Assembly: GCA_945867255.1 (NCBI GenBank) | Contig: CAMBHV010000011.1 | Location: 1-14,539 of the forward strand | From: an uncultured Clostridia bacterium | GTDB lineage: Bacteria > Bacillota > Clostridia > Oscillospirales > Ruminococcaceae | Length of the DNA: 14,539 nucleotides | Direction: 5' to 3' | Shown here: piece by piece, positions 7,066-14,195 of the stretch | Position numbering within the stretch: the stretch's first letter is position 1 | How the letters are laid out: every line of letters begins with the position of its first letter | Notes under the pieces: model-generated | Told to the model about the DNA's origin: nothing | The model's input: only the letters and a program-made list of their open reading frames with translations | Databases searched by the model: none | Made by a program: the position numbers and the translations under genes

Positions 7066-8241
7066 ATGGCAGAAAAACGTGATTATTATGAGGTTCTGGG
7101 CGTACCCAGAACGGCATCTGACGATGAGATCAAAAAAGCCTACCGCAAGCTTGCAAAAAAGTATCACCCTGATTTAAACCCCGGCGATAAACAGGCGGAA
7201 GAACACTTCAAAGAAGTAAATGAAGCCTACGAGATTCTTTCGGACAAAGAGAAGAAAGCCCGTTATGACCAGTTTGGTCACGCAGGTGTAGACCCTAACT
7301 ACGGCGCTGGCGCAGGAGCCGGCGGCTTTGGCGGCGGTTTTGGCGGCGGCATCGATTTGGATGATATTCTGGGCTCTGTGTTCGGTGGCGGTTTTGGCGG
7401 CTTTGGTGGCTTCGGCGGCGGCACACGTCGTGCAAACCCCAATGCGCCCCGTCGCGGCGCCGACATCCGTGTCAGTTTGGTTCTCAGCTTCATGGAGGCT
7501 GTACACGGCTGCAAGAAAACCGTAAGTGTTTCCCGGCAGGACACCTGCCCGGAGTGTCACGGCACAGGCGCTGCGGCCGGTTCCAGCCCTGAAACTTGTC
7601 CGGATTGCGGTGGGCGCGGCACCGTTACTGTGCAGCAGCGCACCCCATTTGGTGTGATGCAGTCTTCCCGCCCCTGCTCTCGCTGTGGTGGTAAGGGCCA
7701 GATTATTAAAAAGCCCTGTCAGAAATGTCATGGCACGGGGCACGTAGCCAATACGAAGCGTGTGGAAGTGAATATCCCGGCCGGCATTGATGATGACCAG
7801 AGCCTGCGCCTTGCAGGCCTTGGTGACGCCGGAGCAAACGGCGGGCCAGCAGGCGACTTGATTGTTCTGGTCAGCGTGCGTCCCGATACTTTGTTTGAAC
7901 GCGACGGATACGATGTGCATGTAACTGTACCCATTACGTATAGCCAGGCAGTAACTGGCGCGGATGTAGTAGTACCTACCATTGACGGAAAAGTACAGTA
8001 CACGGTGCCGGAAGGCACACAAAGCGGCACGATATTCCGTTTGCGCGGCAAAGGCATTCAATATGTAAATGGGCGCGGCCATGGTGATCAATATGTCAAG
8101 GTTGTAGTAGAGATCCCCAAAAAACTTACAAAAACGCAGCGTGACGCATTGCGCGCCTTTGAAAACACTTTAAAAGAAGACAATTATGAGCAGCGCAAGG
8201 GCTTTTTCAAGCACTTGCGTGAGAAATTTGAAGGCAAGTAA
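7066..8241 (+). CDS. dnaJ: chaperone protein DnaJ (type I Hsp40)
   Basis: Delivers substrates to DnaK and stimulates its ATPase. All type I domains are present: a J domain (about 5-70) with the essential HPD at 34-36; a Gly/Phe-rich linker (about 80-120) containing the DIDD-like IDLDDILG; four zinc-binding CxxCxGxG repeats at 161-168, 178-185, 204-211 and 218-225, all eight cysteines intact; and the C-terminal peptide-binding and dimerisation domains, ending FKHLREKFEGK. The length of 391 is typical. The start at 7066 follows AAGGTG (7055-7060). It is the last gene of the operon: a strong terminator begins 18 nt after the stop, and the next gene is convergent. Confidence 0.98.
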   Translation: MAEKRDYYEVLGVPRTASDDEIKKAYRKLAKKYHPDLNPGDKQAEEHFKEVNEAYEILSDKEKKARYDQFGHAGVDPNYGAGAGAGGFGGGFGGGIDLDDILGSVFGGGFGGFGGFGGGTRRANPNAPRRGADIRVSLVLSFMEAVHGCKKTVSVSRQDTCPECHGTGAAAGSSPETCPDCGGRGTVTVQQRTPFGVMQSSRPCSRCGGKGQIIKKPCQKCHGTGHVANTKRVEVNIPAGIDDDQSLRLAGLGDAGANGGPAGDLIVLVSVRPDTLFERDGYDVHVTVPITYSQAVTGADVVVPTIDGKVQYTVPEGTQSGTIFRLRGKGIQYVNGRGHGDQYVKVVVEIPKKLTKTQRDALRAFENTLKEDNYEQRKGFFKHLREKFEGK

Positions 8242-8259
8242 CGCCTCACAAAACAATAT

Positions 8260-8299
8260 ACAACAGCCCCAGCCTTTTTTGGCCGGGGCTGTTGTTTTT
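8260..8299 (+). terminator. terminator of the heat-shock operon (possibly bidirectional)
   Basis: An 11-bp stem (8260-8270 with 8285-8295), one A-C mismatch, three more pairs and a T6 loop are followed by TTTTATATTTT on the plus strand. The minus strand continues into a moderately U-rich stretch, so it may also end the convergent yfhO transcript, whose stop codon (8298-8300) abuts the stem. Confidence 0.88.
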
Positions 8300-10937
8300 A
8301 TATTTTCTTTTTCATCCTGCGCTTGTGTATCAGAAATATCCATACGCTCACCAGAACAGCGCTTGCCAGCGTAATGAAAACGCCAGGCACAAGCCCAGGC
8401 GGGCAATAGGAAAGTTCCAGAGTATGTTCTCCCGCACACACATCTACCGCCATCAGCTCTCCCACTGCTTTCCTTACCGGAACACTTTGGCCGTCCACCT
8501 TCACTGTCCAGCCTTCCTCATATGGAATACTAAACACCAGCGGGCCGTCCTCCTGCGCACAGACAGCACCTGTAATATGTGAAGAAGAAATCATCTCCAG
8601 GTTGGCAAATCCAGGCTGCATAGCATCATACGCCTGCTGTAGCAGATCCAAATTCTCGGTATAAAACAGCGGCTCATACAAACGCAGCATCCCGTATTTG
8701 GGCACCAGGCGAACCGTCACTGTCTCGCCCTTCTGATAAGTGCCAAGGTAGGTAATACCCTGCGTGTAAGTATCGAACATGTCCCCAAAGTCTTCGCCGT
8801 TCACGTATATAGTGGCTGGCTTAAACCGATCTGTGGGGAAATAACAGTATAGCGGGCCATCCTGCTGTACGGTAACACTGAACTCTACCCAGCCGTCGCC
8901 ACCTTCCTGTGTAACATCAAATACGCGAACACCCTCCCACTCGCTTTCGGTCATTTGGTAAACTTGCTCATTTACCGGAAGTTTTGTCAAAAGAGGCTGC
9001 TCCTGCCCGGTGATAGCAGAAAACAACTGGTTTTGAAGTTCAAACAGGTTTTGCTGAGTAAAATCCACCTCTTCCGCATCGCCTGCGGCGCAAAAGCCCA
9101 GCGGGAATGCCCATGGGTTTTTCCATGCCGTGATGCCGTTCTCTTCCAAAATAGATGTATAATCACGATAGCTGCCGCCCTGCGCATCCGTTTGAGACAG
9201 CACATATCGGATACCCAACAGGCTGGCTGCAAAATTGGTGGATCCGGTATAATAATACGCCCCGCCGCCTTGCACACAATTGCGGAAGCCAAGCGCCCCT
9301 ACCAACGCTTTTACCGCCAGCTTGTCGCTGGAAGAATAGTGAGAAATTCCATAATATCCCAACAACATGGCATCGTTTCGGCTTCTATACGTAAATCCGT
9401 TGCGTTCATATCCATATTGAAAGTCTTTTTCCATACGATACAAAGAGCCATCCTGCTGCTGTACAGCACGCACCACCGGTTGCACCGTATCCACAAAAGA
9501 CACATATTCTTCCATGGGAGTATAGCGGTATTCTTTTCCAGAATCGATGGCGCGCAGCACAAAAAAGGCATTAAGACCTATATCGCACGCGCACAAGCCC
9601 GCCAGTGCTACACACAACACCTTTTTCCTTCGCCCGGCCGCAAACAGGCACCATAACACACCGAACATCGCAACCAAGGCCAGTGACAATGCGGCCCGCT
9701 TTATCGTTGTAAACGCCTGCGCTCCTGCTCCCATGCATGCCCAAGCCAACACGAGTACGCACAATGTCGTACCAATCGCGCAAAGCCATGGATTCTGCCT
9801 GTTCTCCCACAAATGTTCCAGAGCAAACACAGAAAGCGCCAGCACAAAAAAGCTGAACAGAAATGCATTGCGATAATTGAACCATGCGGGTGGGTTGAAG
9901 CCGTGCCAAATCAAATTAGGCCCTTTCAGCCAAAAGCTTAGCACAAACAGCCCCAGCACACAAAGGCCCGCTGCCTTCTGGCGCACCGGCCGTTTTTGCA
10001 GAAAGAACATACCAGCCCCCAAAAGCGCCAGCGCTCCACAGTAAATAGGCGGTAAACCCATTTCAAGCTCTGTCCATTCGTATGCGCCCAGTGTCTCTTT
10101 TGCCAGTAGGGCACGCAGGCTGAACAGCTTTTCCAGACTTGCAATCTCCTGCACATCAAAGCCGAAACGATTCCCCTGTAAAGATGCCAGCGCGGGCAAC
10201 AACAGAATGGCTGCCAGGCCAGCGGCCAATATACTGGCCGCTGCATACGTGGCAACCATCTTTCCCGCATGTATCTGCCTGGGCGCAAAGCCCCCCAACC
10301 AATAGAAGAGAAAATACATAACGGAAAATATACACATCATATACCCAATGTAATAATCCGTTAAAATTCCCATTGTCAAGGCAGCCATATATAGCCAGGG
10401 GCTCCCCCGCTCTATGATATGCTCAATTCCGCACACCATCAACGGAAGCAGCAGCACACCATCCAACCACAGGATATTCTGCTGGTAGGCAATGCTGTAT
10501 GTGCATAACGCATACAACACACACAGGCACAGCGCTTTGCGAGGCCCTGTATGACGGCGCGCCCACATGAAAAAACCAACTGCACAAAGGCCTGTTTTCA
10601 GCAAGGTGATGAGGAGCACAAACCAAGGCAGTGCCCGCACAGGAAAAAACACCACCAGCAGGTTCAAAGGGCTTGCAATATAATAGGCAAACAGGCCAAT
10701 CATATCTCCGCCCAACGCCTTTCCAAAAGTATATAGCAGGTCGTCTTTTCCCAGCAGAATATTTCGCAGCTGGGCAAAGAACGCTACATACTGGCCATTC
10801 ATATCCACTGTCAACAGCGTTTTGTCGCCAAATGGCGCCATGCCGACAGCAGCATATACCACCATCAACAGCAGCACAGGCATGGCAAATGCCCCCGCAT
10901 ACCATTTCCAGTTTCTGCGTATGCCGGCCTGTTTCAT
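8298..10937 (-). CDS. YfhO-family polytopic membrane protein (GT-C-like)
   Basis: A large integral membrane protein of 879 residues. The N-terminal half has many hydrophobic segments, starting at about 14-33. The first predicted outer loop contains TVDMNGQYV with an Asp at about 45, the position where GT-C glycosyltransferases carry an acidic catalytic residue. Other YfhO-like segments are the NILWLDGVLLLPLM run and ILTDYYIGYMMCIFSVMYF. About 350 residues of soluble, presumably extracytoplasmic sequence follow, then a last membrane segment and the basic tail HKRRMKKKI. Family knowledge: in Bacillus and Listeria, YfhO-type proteins take part in glycosylating teichoic acids from lipid-linked sugars; the substrate here is unknown. 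The start has AGGAAGGAGTG upstream. It lies 36 nt after the peptidase gene and is probably cotranscribed with it. Confidence 0.85.
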   Translation of the reverse strand: MKQAGIRRNWKWYAGAFAMPVLLLMVVYAAVGMAPFGDKTLLTVDMNGQYVAFFAQLRNILLGKDDLLYTFGKALGGDMIGLFAYYIASPLNLLVVFFPVRALPWFVLLITLLKTGLCAVGFFMWARRHTGPRKALCLCVLYALCTYSIAYQQNILWLDGVLLLPLMVCGIEHIIERGSPWLYMAALTMGILTDYYIGYMMCIFSVMYFLFYWLGGFAPRQIHAGKMVATYAAASILAAGLAAILLLPALASLQGNRFGFDVQEIASLEKLFSLRALLAKETLGAYEWTELEMGLPPIYCGALALLGAGMFFLQKRPVRQKAAGLCVLGLFVLSFWLKGPNLIWHGFNPPAWFNYRNAFLFSFFVLALSVFALEHLWENRQNPWLCAIGTTLCVLVLAWACMGAGAQAFTTIKRAALSLALVAMFGVLWCLFAAGRRKKVLCVALAGLCACDIGLNAFFVLRAIDSGKEYRYTPMEEYVSFVDTVQPVVRAVQQQDGSLYRMEKDFQYGYERNGFTYRSRNDAMLLGYYGISHYSSSDKLAVKALVGALGFRNCVQGGGAYYYTGSTNFAASLLGIRYVLSQTDAQGGSYRDYTSILEENGITAWKNPWAFPLGFCAAGDAEEVDFTQQNLFELQNQLFSAITGQEQPLLTKLPVNEQVYQMTESEWEGVRVFDVTQEGGDGWVEFSVTVQQDGPLYCYFPTDRFKPATIYVNGEDFGDMFDTYTQGITYLGTYQKGETVTVRLVPKYGMLRLYEPLFYTENLDLLQQAYDAMQPGFANLEMISSSHITGAVCAQEDGPLVFSIPYEEGWTVKVDGQSVPVRKAVGELMAVDVCAGEHTLELSYCPPGLVPGVFITLASAVLVSVWIFLIHKRRMKKKI

Positions 10938-10973
10938 GGCCGCACTCCTTCCTGTTCCAGCATTGCTGCCTGT

Positions 10974-12677
10974 TTAACCCTCTCGCAGAGCTGCATCCTG
11001 ACGCTTCACCCATTCGCCCACTTCCTGTGCAATGGCATGCATCGTGCCATCTTTAAATGGGCTCTCAAAGCCTGCGGCCGCCACAAGGCCCGGATATGTC
11101 TCGGTGCCGGCGCGTTTTACAAGGGCAAGATACCGGTTCCATGCGTCAGCTTTGTCATTCAACCATGCAGTGAAGAACTGCAGGGCAACCGTCTGCGCCA
11201 GGCAGTAATCGATATAATAAAATGGATACTCATAGATGTGCAGCTGCCGCTGCCAACCTGCACCACGCCCATAGAAGGGAAGATTATCAAAATCGATCCA
11301 CGGGCGGTACTCTTTTTCCAAACGGGCCCACTCTGCATTGCGCTGGGCCGGCGTCAGATCGGGGTTGGAATACACAATATGCTGGAATTCGTCCACCATC
11401 GTTCCATACGGCAGAAACCACAATGCATCCTCTGCATGGGCCAGTTCATACCGCGCCGTGTCTTCTCCGAAAAACAGATGGTGGTAATCCGCCGTTAGAA
11501 ATTCCATACTCATGGAATGGATCTCACAGCTCTCCATGCCCGGATCACGCAGGATGGCAGGAATATCACTTCGTTGTGCCACATAATCGGCAAATGCATG
11601 TCCGGCCTCATGCGTCAGCACGTCCACATCACCTGCCGTGCCGTTAAAGTTGGAAAAAATGAACGGCAACTTGTAATCTGGCAGGCAGGTGCAATATCCA
11701 CCAGGAGCCTTGCCGGGTTTAGCCAGCACGTCGAACAAATCGCTCTCAAACATCTCGTCAATAAACGAACTAGTCTCCGGGCTCAGTTCATGATACATTT
11801 TTTTGCCCGCTGCCAAAATTTCTTCCGGTGTACCGTGCGGTGCAGGGTTGCCTTCTTGAAAGCAGAATGTATCGTCATAGAATTTCGGCTGTGAAATTCC
11901 TGTGCGGGCATATTGCAGCTGTTTCAGTTTTGCCACCACTGGCACCACATCACGTTTGACCTGCGCGCGATACGCCGCCATATCGTCCAATGTATAGCCA
12001 AGGCGATTCATGCGAATAGCGCCCAGCGGGACAAAATTTTCGTACCCCATCGCCTTTGCCTGTGCAGTGCGGTTTTTCACCAGCTTGTCGTACAATTCAT
12101 CGAACTCCTGCTGATGAGCGTCAAACCAGGAACCTTCCGCCTCAAAAGCGGCTTTGCGCACAGCGCGGTCTGCATTGGTTTTGTATTTGGCAAGCTGAGC
12201 CACGGTCAACGTTTGCCCCTGGAATGGGATCTGCGCTGAAGCATACAATTTTTGATACGCGCTTGTCAATGCGTTTTCCTGTGCCATCAACTCCAGCACT
12301 TCCGGTGTCTGCGATTTTACGGCAAGTTCCATTTTTTCCAGCGCCAGACTACCCAGCTTTTCCGCTACCTGCGCGCGAAACGGGCTTGCCAAAACAGCAT
12401 GGTATACTTCCAATTGTTTATCTGCCAACTTGGGAGAGTTCTCATCAAAAAATTCCCGTTCGGCCTCATAAAACGAATCACGGGTATCAATCGTATGGCG
12501 AATTTCCGCCAACGTAGCAAGTGTAGCAAGATGTGCGGCAAGTTTTTCAAAACATTGGTATTGCTCCAGTACAGTATGGGCATCCGGGGCGGCGCTAATT
12601 TCCTTCGCAATGTTGTCAAAACTCGCAAAAGCCGCCGTCAGATCCGGCCTTTCATAAGGCATTTCGTGAAACTTCAT
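10974..12677 (-). CDS. M3-family oligoendopeptidase (PepF-like)
   Basis: A zinc metallopeptidase of 567 residues, expected to cleave short peptides in the cytoplasm; no signal peptide is seen. The zinc motif is HEAGH (His 356, Glu 357, His 360) in DVLTHEAGHAFADYVAQ. Downstream, GMESCEIHSMSMEFLTADYHH contains the Glu expected as third ligand. The segment FNGTAGDVDVLTHE and the late Tyr-rich EYPFYYIDYCLAQ are typical of the oligoendopeptidase F branch of the family. Length is normal. The start ATG at 12675-12677 follows GAGAGTG with only a moderate Shine-Dalgarno. The promoter lies at 12746-12774, and yfhO follows after 36 nt. Whether it is PepF proper or another M3 subfamily cannot be decided by eye. 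Confidence 0.92.
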   Translation of the reverse strand: MKFHEMPYERPDLTAAFASFDNIAKEISAAPDAHTVLEQYQCFEKLAAHLATLATLAEIRHTIDTRDSFYEAEREFFDENSPKLADKQLEVYHAVLASPFRAQVAEKLGSLALEKMELAVKSQTPEVLELMAQENALTSAYQKLYASAQIPFQGQTLTVAQLAKYKTNADRAVRKAAFEAEGSWFDAHQQEFDELYDKLVKNRTAQAKAMGYENFVPLGAIRMNRLGYTLDDMAAYRAQVKRDVVPVVAKLKQLQYARTGISQPKFYDDTFCFQEGNPAPHGTPEEILAAGKKMYHELSPETSSFIDEMFESDLFDVLAKPGKAPGGYCTCLPDYKLPFIFSNFNGTAGDVDVLTHEAGHAFADYVAQRSDIPAILRDPGMESCEIHSMSMEFLTADYHHLFFGEDTARYELAHAEDALWFLPYGTMVDEFQHIVYSNPDLTPAQRNAEWARLEKEYRPWIDFDNLPFYGRGAGWQRQLHIYEYPFYYIDYCLAQTVALQFFTAWLNDKADAWNRYLALVKRAGTETYPGLVAAAGFESPFKDGTMHAIAQEVGEWVKRQDAALREG

Positions 12678-12745
12678 TTCTTTTCACTCTCTTTCTTGCA
12701 TATTCAGTGTATCTGCAACACAGACACACACATTTCCCGTATTGA

Positions 12746-12774
12746 ATTATACCACGCAGCCAGGCGCTTGAAAA
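12746..12774 (-). promoter_or_regulatory. promoter of the peptidase-yfhO unit
   Basis: On the minus strand a perfect -10 TATAAT (12746-12751) is preceded by TGG (extended -10) and, 17 nt further up, by a weak -35 TTTTCA (12769-12774). Transcription would start near 12739. It is divergent from the aroF promoter, with 20 nt between the two -35 boxes. Confidence 0.7.
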
Positions 12775-12794
12775 CACTTTTCCCTTTTCGGGGC

Positions 12795-12823
12795 TTGACA
12801 CCGGATTGCTTTGCGCGTATACT
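12795..12823 (+). promoter_or_regulatory. aroF leader promoter (sigma-A)
   Basis: The -35 is a consensus TTGACA (12795-12800), and the -10 TATACT (12818-12823) follows after the optimal 17 nt. The start point is predicted near 12829-12831. This near-consensus, probably constitutive promoter fits regulation exerted downstream by attenuation. Confidence 0.88.
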
Positions 12824-12828
12824 GAACA

Positions 12829-12845
12829 AAATCGATTTTCGATTT
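12829..12845 (+). promoter_or_regulatory. inverted repeat at the aroF transcription start
   Basis: AAATCGA - TTT - TCGATTT is a perfect 7-bp inverted repeat starting at the predicted +1 and ending just before the leader ribosome site (AAAGGAG, 12846-12852). It could be an operator or a hairpin at the 5' end of the RNA. No regulator is encoded beside it in this window. Confidence 0.5.
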
Positions 12846-12860
12846 AAAGGAGACATCCTT

Positions 12861-12950
12861 ATGGTACAGGCAAATTGCAGCAACGCGTATTATTATGGCT
12901 ATTTCTTTTACAGGAAATGGCCCTGTTTGCTGTGTGCCGCAACTGCCTGA
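12861..12950 (+). CDS. aromatic-rich leader peptide controlling aroF
   Basis: A 29-codon ORF with a good ribosome site (AAAGGAG, 12846-12852, 8 nt before ATG). The peptide begins MVQANCSNA, continues YYYGYFFYRKW at residues 10-20, then PCLLCAATA and TGA. Within 11 codons there are five Tyr, two Phe and one Trp, a density not expected by chance and typical of leader peptides that sense aminoacyl-tRNA supply. It lies between a strong promoter and an intrinsic terminator, upstream of DAHP synthase, whose pathway makes exactly these amino acids. I infer that scarcity of charged tRNA-Tyr or tRNA-Phe stalls the ribosome at 12888-12911 and prevents terminator formation. The peptide itself probably has no other function. 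Confidence 0.85.
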   Translation: MVQANCSNAYYYGYFFYRKWPCLLCAATA

Positions 12951-12980
12951 TTTTTATTCAGGGTATCGTCACAAGGCCGT
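12910..12980 (+). promoter_or_regulatory. candidate protector and antiterminator pairing segments
   Basis: Segment 12917-12926 (ATGGCCCTGT) can pair with 12971-12980 (ACAAGGCCGT) over 10 positions, with one C-A mismatch and one U-G wobble; this would take up 8 nt of the terminator's left arm. Its 3' half (CCTGT, 12922-12926) can instead pair with ACAGG at 12910-12914, directly after the Tyr/Phe codons. A further small hairpin, CCTGA (12946-12950) with TCAGG (12958-12962), covers the leader stop. These alternatives match the logic of ribosome-controlled attenuators. The pairing was worked out by eye and no energies were computed. Confidence 0.5.
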
Positions 12981-13008
12981 CGGGGCGCAAGGCTCCGGCG
13001 GCCTTTTT
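12973..13008 (+). terminator. attenuator terminator before aroF
   Basis: A 14-bp stem (12973-12986 with 12992-13005, two G-U wobbles) with a 5-nt loop GCAAG runs into CTTTTTGT. It begins 22 nt after the leader stop codon and ends 33 nt before the aroF ATG, inside the same transcription unit, so it must be read through for aroF to be expressed. Confidence 0.93.
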
Positions 13009-13040
13009 GTATAAAGAAAAAAAGAAGGGGAGTTTCTGCC

Positions 13041-14060
13041 ATGATCGTCATTTTCAAAAAAGATGCGCCACAGGAGGCGGTGGAGGCTCTGTGCCAACAG
13101 TTTGAAGCACAGGGGCTGAAAATACACAATTCCATGGGCCAACACACTCATCTTGTAGGGCTTATCGGCGACACCAGCACAGTGGATGTAGACCTTGTAC
13201 TTGCCAATGCCGCTGTAGAAGAAGTTAAGCGTGTTTCCGAGCCGTATAAAAAGGCCAACCGTAAGTTTCATCCGGAAGATACCGTGGTGCATGTGGGCAA
13301 CGCAGCCTTTGGCGCTGGGCATTTTTCCGTTATGGCCGGGCCATGCAGCGTGGAAAGTGAACAACAGATCGAGGCAGTTGCCAAAAGTGTGCAGAAAAGT
13401 GGCGCCGCCCTGTTGCGCGGCGGCGCTTTCAAGCCGCGAACCTCGCCCTACGCATTTCAGGGCCTTCGGGCAGATGGCCTTGTGCTGCTGCGCCATGCGC
13501 GCAGTGTAACCGGCCTGCCTATTGTAACAGAAATCATGAACCCGGAACATATCCCTTTGTTTGAAGATGTGGACCTGATTCAGGTAGGTGCGCGCAACAT
13601 GCAGAATTTTGAGCTTCTGAAAGAATTGGGCAAGCTGAAAACACCCATCTTATTGAAACGCGGGTTAGCCAATACACTGGAAGAATTTCTGATGAGCGCT
13701 GAATACATCATGGCCGGCGGTAACGAAAATGTCATCCTGTGCGAGCGTGGTATCCGTACATTTGAACCCAGTATGCGCAACACGCTGGATATTTCCGCCG
13801 TACCCATGCTGAAACAGAAAACGCATTTGCCCGTAGTAGTAGACCCCAGCCATGCCGCCGGCATTGCCTGGATGGTGCGCCCGCTTGCGATGGCCGCTAT
13901 TGCCGCCGGAGCGGATGGCCTGATGATCGAGGTACACAACGACCCACCCCATGCGAAAAGCGACGGCGCGCAAAGCCTCACGCCGGAGCAATTTGACCGT
14001 CTGATGGCAGATATCCGGCACACCGCAGAATTTTTTGGCCGCACGATTCACGCATCATGA
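13041..14060 (+). CDS. aroF: 3-deoxy-7-phosphoheptulonate (DAHP) synthase
   Basis: Condenses phosphoenolpyruvate with erythrose 4-phosphate, the first step of the shikimate pathway to Phe, Tyr and Trp. The 339-residue protein is of the type I-beta class with an N-terminal ferredoxin-like domain (about 1-70, MIVIFKKDAPQEAVEALC...). The barrel follows, with FSVMAGPCSVES (Cys 102, metal ligand), RGGAFKPRTSPYAFQG, IVTEIMNPEH, VGARNMQNFELL, LLKRGLANTLEEFL, ILCERGIRTFE and VVDPSHAAG (His 271, metal ligand). In Thermotoga this N-terminal domain mediates inhibition by Tyr and Phe, matching the Tyr/Phe-rich leader peptide upstream. The start has AAGGGGAG at 13025-13032. Expression is probably controlled by the attenuator just upstream. 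The symbol aroF is used loosely; the Bacillus homologue is named aroA. Confidence 0.96.
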   Translation: MIVIFKKDAPQEAVEALCQQFEAQGLKIHNSMGQHTHLVGLIGDTSTVDVDLVLANAAVEEVKRVSEPYKKANRKFHPEDTVVHVGNAAFGAGHFSVMAGPCSVESEQQIEAVAKSVQKSGAALLRGGAFKPRTSPYAFQGLRADGLVLLRHARSVTGLPIVTEIMNPEHIPLFEDVDLIQVGARNMQNFELLKELGKLKTPILLKRGLANTLEEFLMSAEYIMAGGNENVILCERGIRTFEPSMRNTLDISAVPMLKQKTHLPVVVDPSHAAGIAWMVRPLAMAAIAAGADGLMIEVHNDPPHAKSDGAQSLTPEQFDRLMADIRHTAEFFGRTIHAS

Positions 14061-14104
14061 TTTCTGTGCACCCATCATCATGCTTTTATATTGCAGGCTG
14101 CACC

Positions 14105-14133
14105 TTGCCTTTTCAGGAGCCACGCGATATAGT
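14105..14133 (+). promoter_or_regulatory. possible promoter of the B3/B4-domain gene
   Basis: TTGCCT (14105-14110) and TATAGT (14128-14133) are 17 nt apart. Transcription would begin near 14140. The match is moderate. The preceding interval after aroF has only a weak hairpin (around 14093-14108, then CTTTTC), so readthrough from aroF is also possible. Confidence 0.4.
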
Positions 14134-14195
14134 ATGAGTGGAACGATATCTGGCAAAGCCAACTGTTATGGCTCACAGGAAAGGATGAAAAACAG

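Noticed and set aside
7174..8091. 305-codon minus-strand frame opposite dnaJ
   Set aside because: It is an antisense shadow of dnaJ; its composition mirrors the G/F-rich and Cys-rich regions of DnaJ.
11913..12950. Plus-strand frames running through the peptidase gene toward aroF
   Set aside because: They are antisense to the M3 peptidase. Only the last 29 codons (12861-12950), which follow a promoter and ribosome site, are supported.
12830..13010. T-box riboswitch before aroF
   Set aside because: The leader is too short and lacks the T-box sequence (AGGGUGGNACCGCG-type) and specifier stem. The short ORF with an aromatic codon run explains the terminator better.
14093..14113. Terminator after aroF
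   Set aside because: Only a short bulged stem (GCAGG with CCTTGC) and a brief T-run are present, and it overlaps a possible -35 box; too weak to call.
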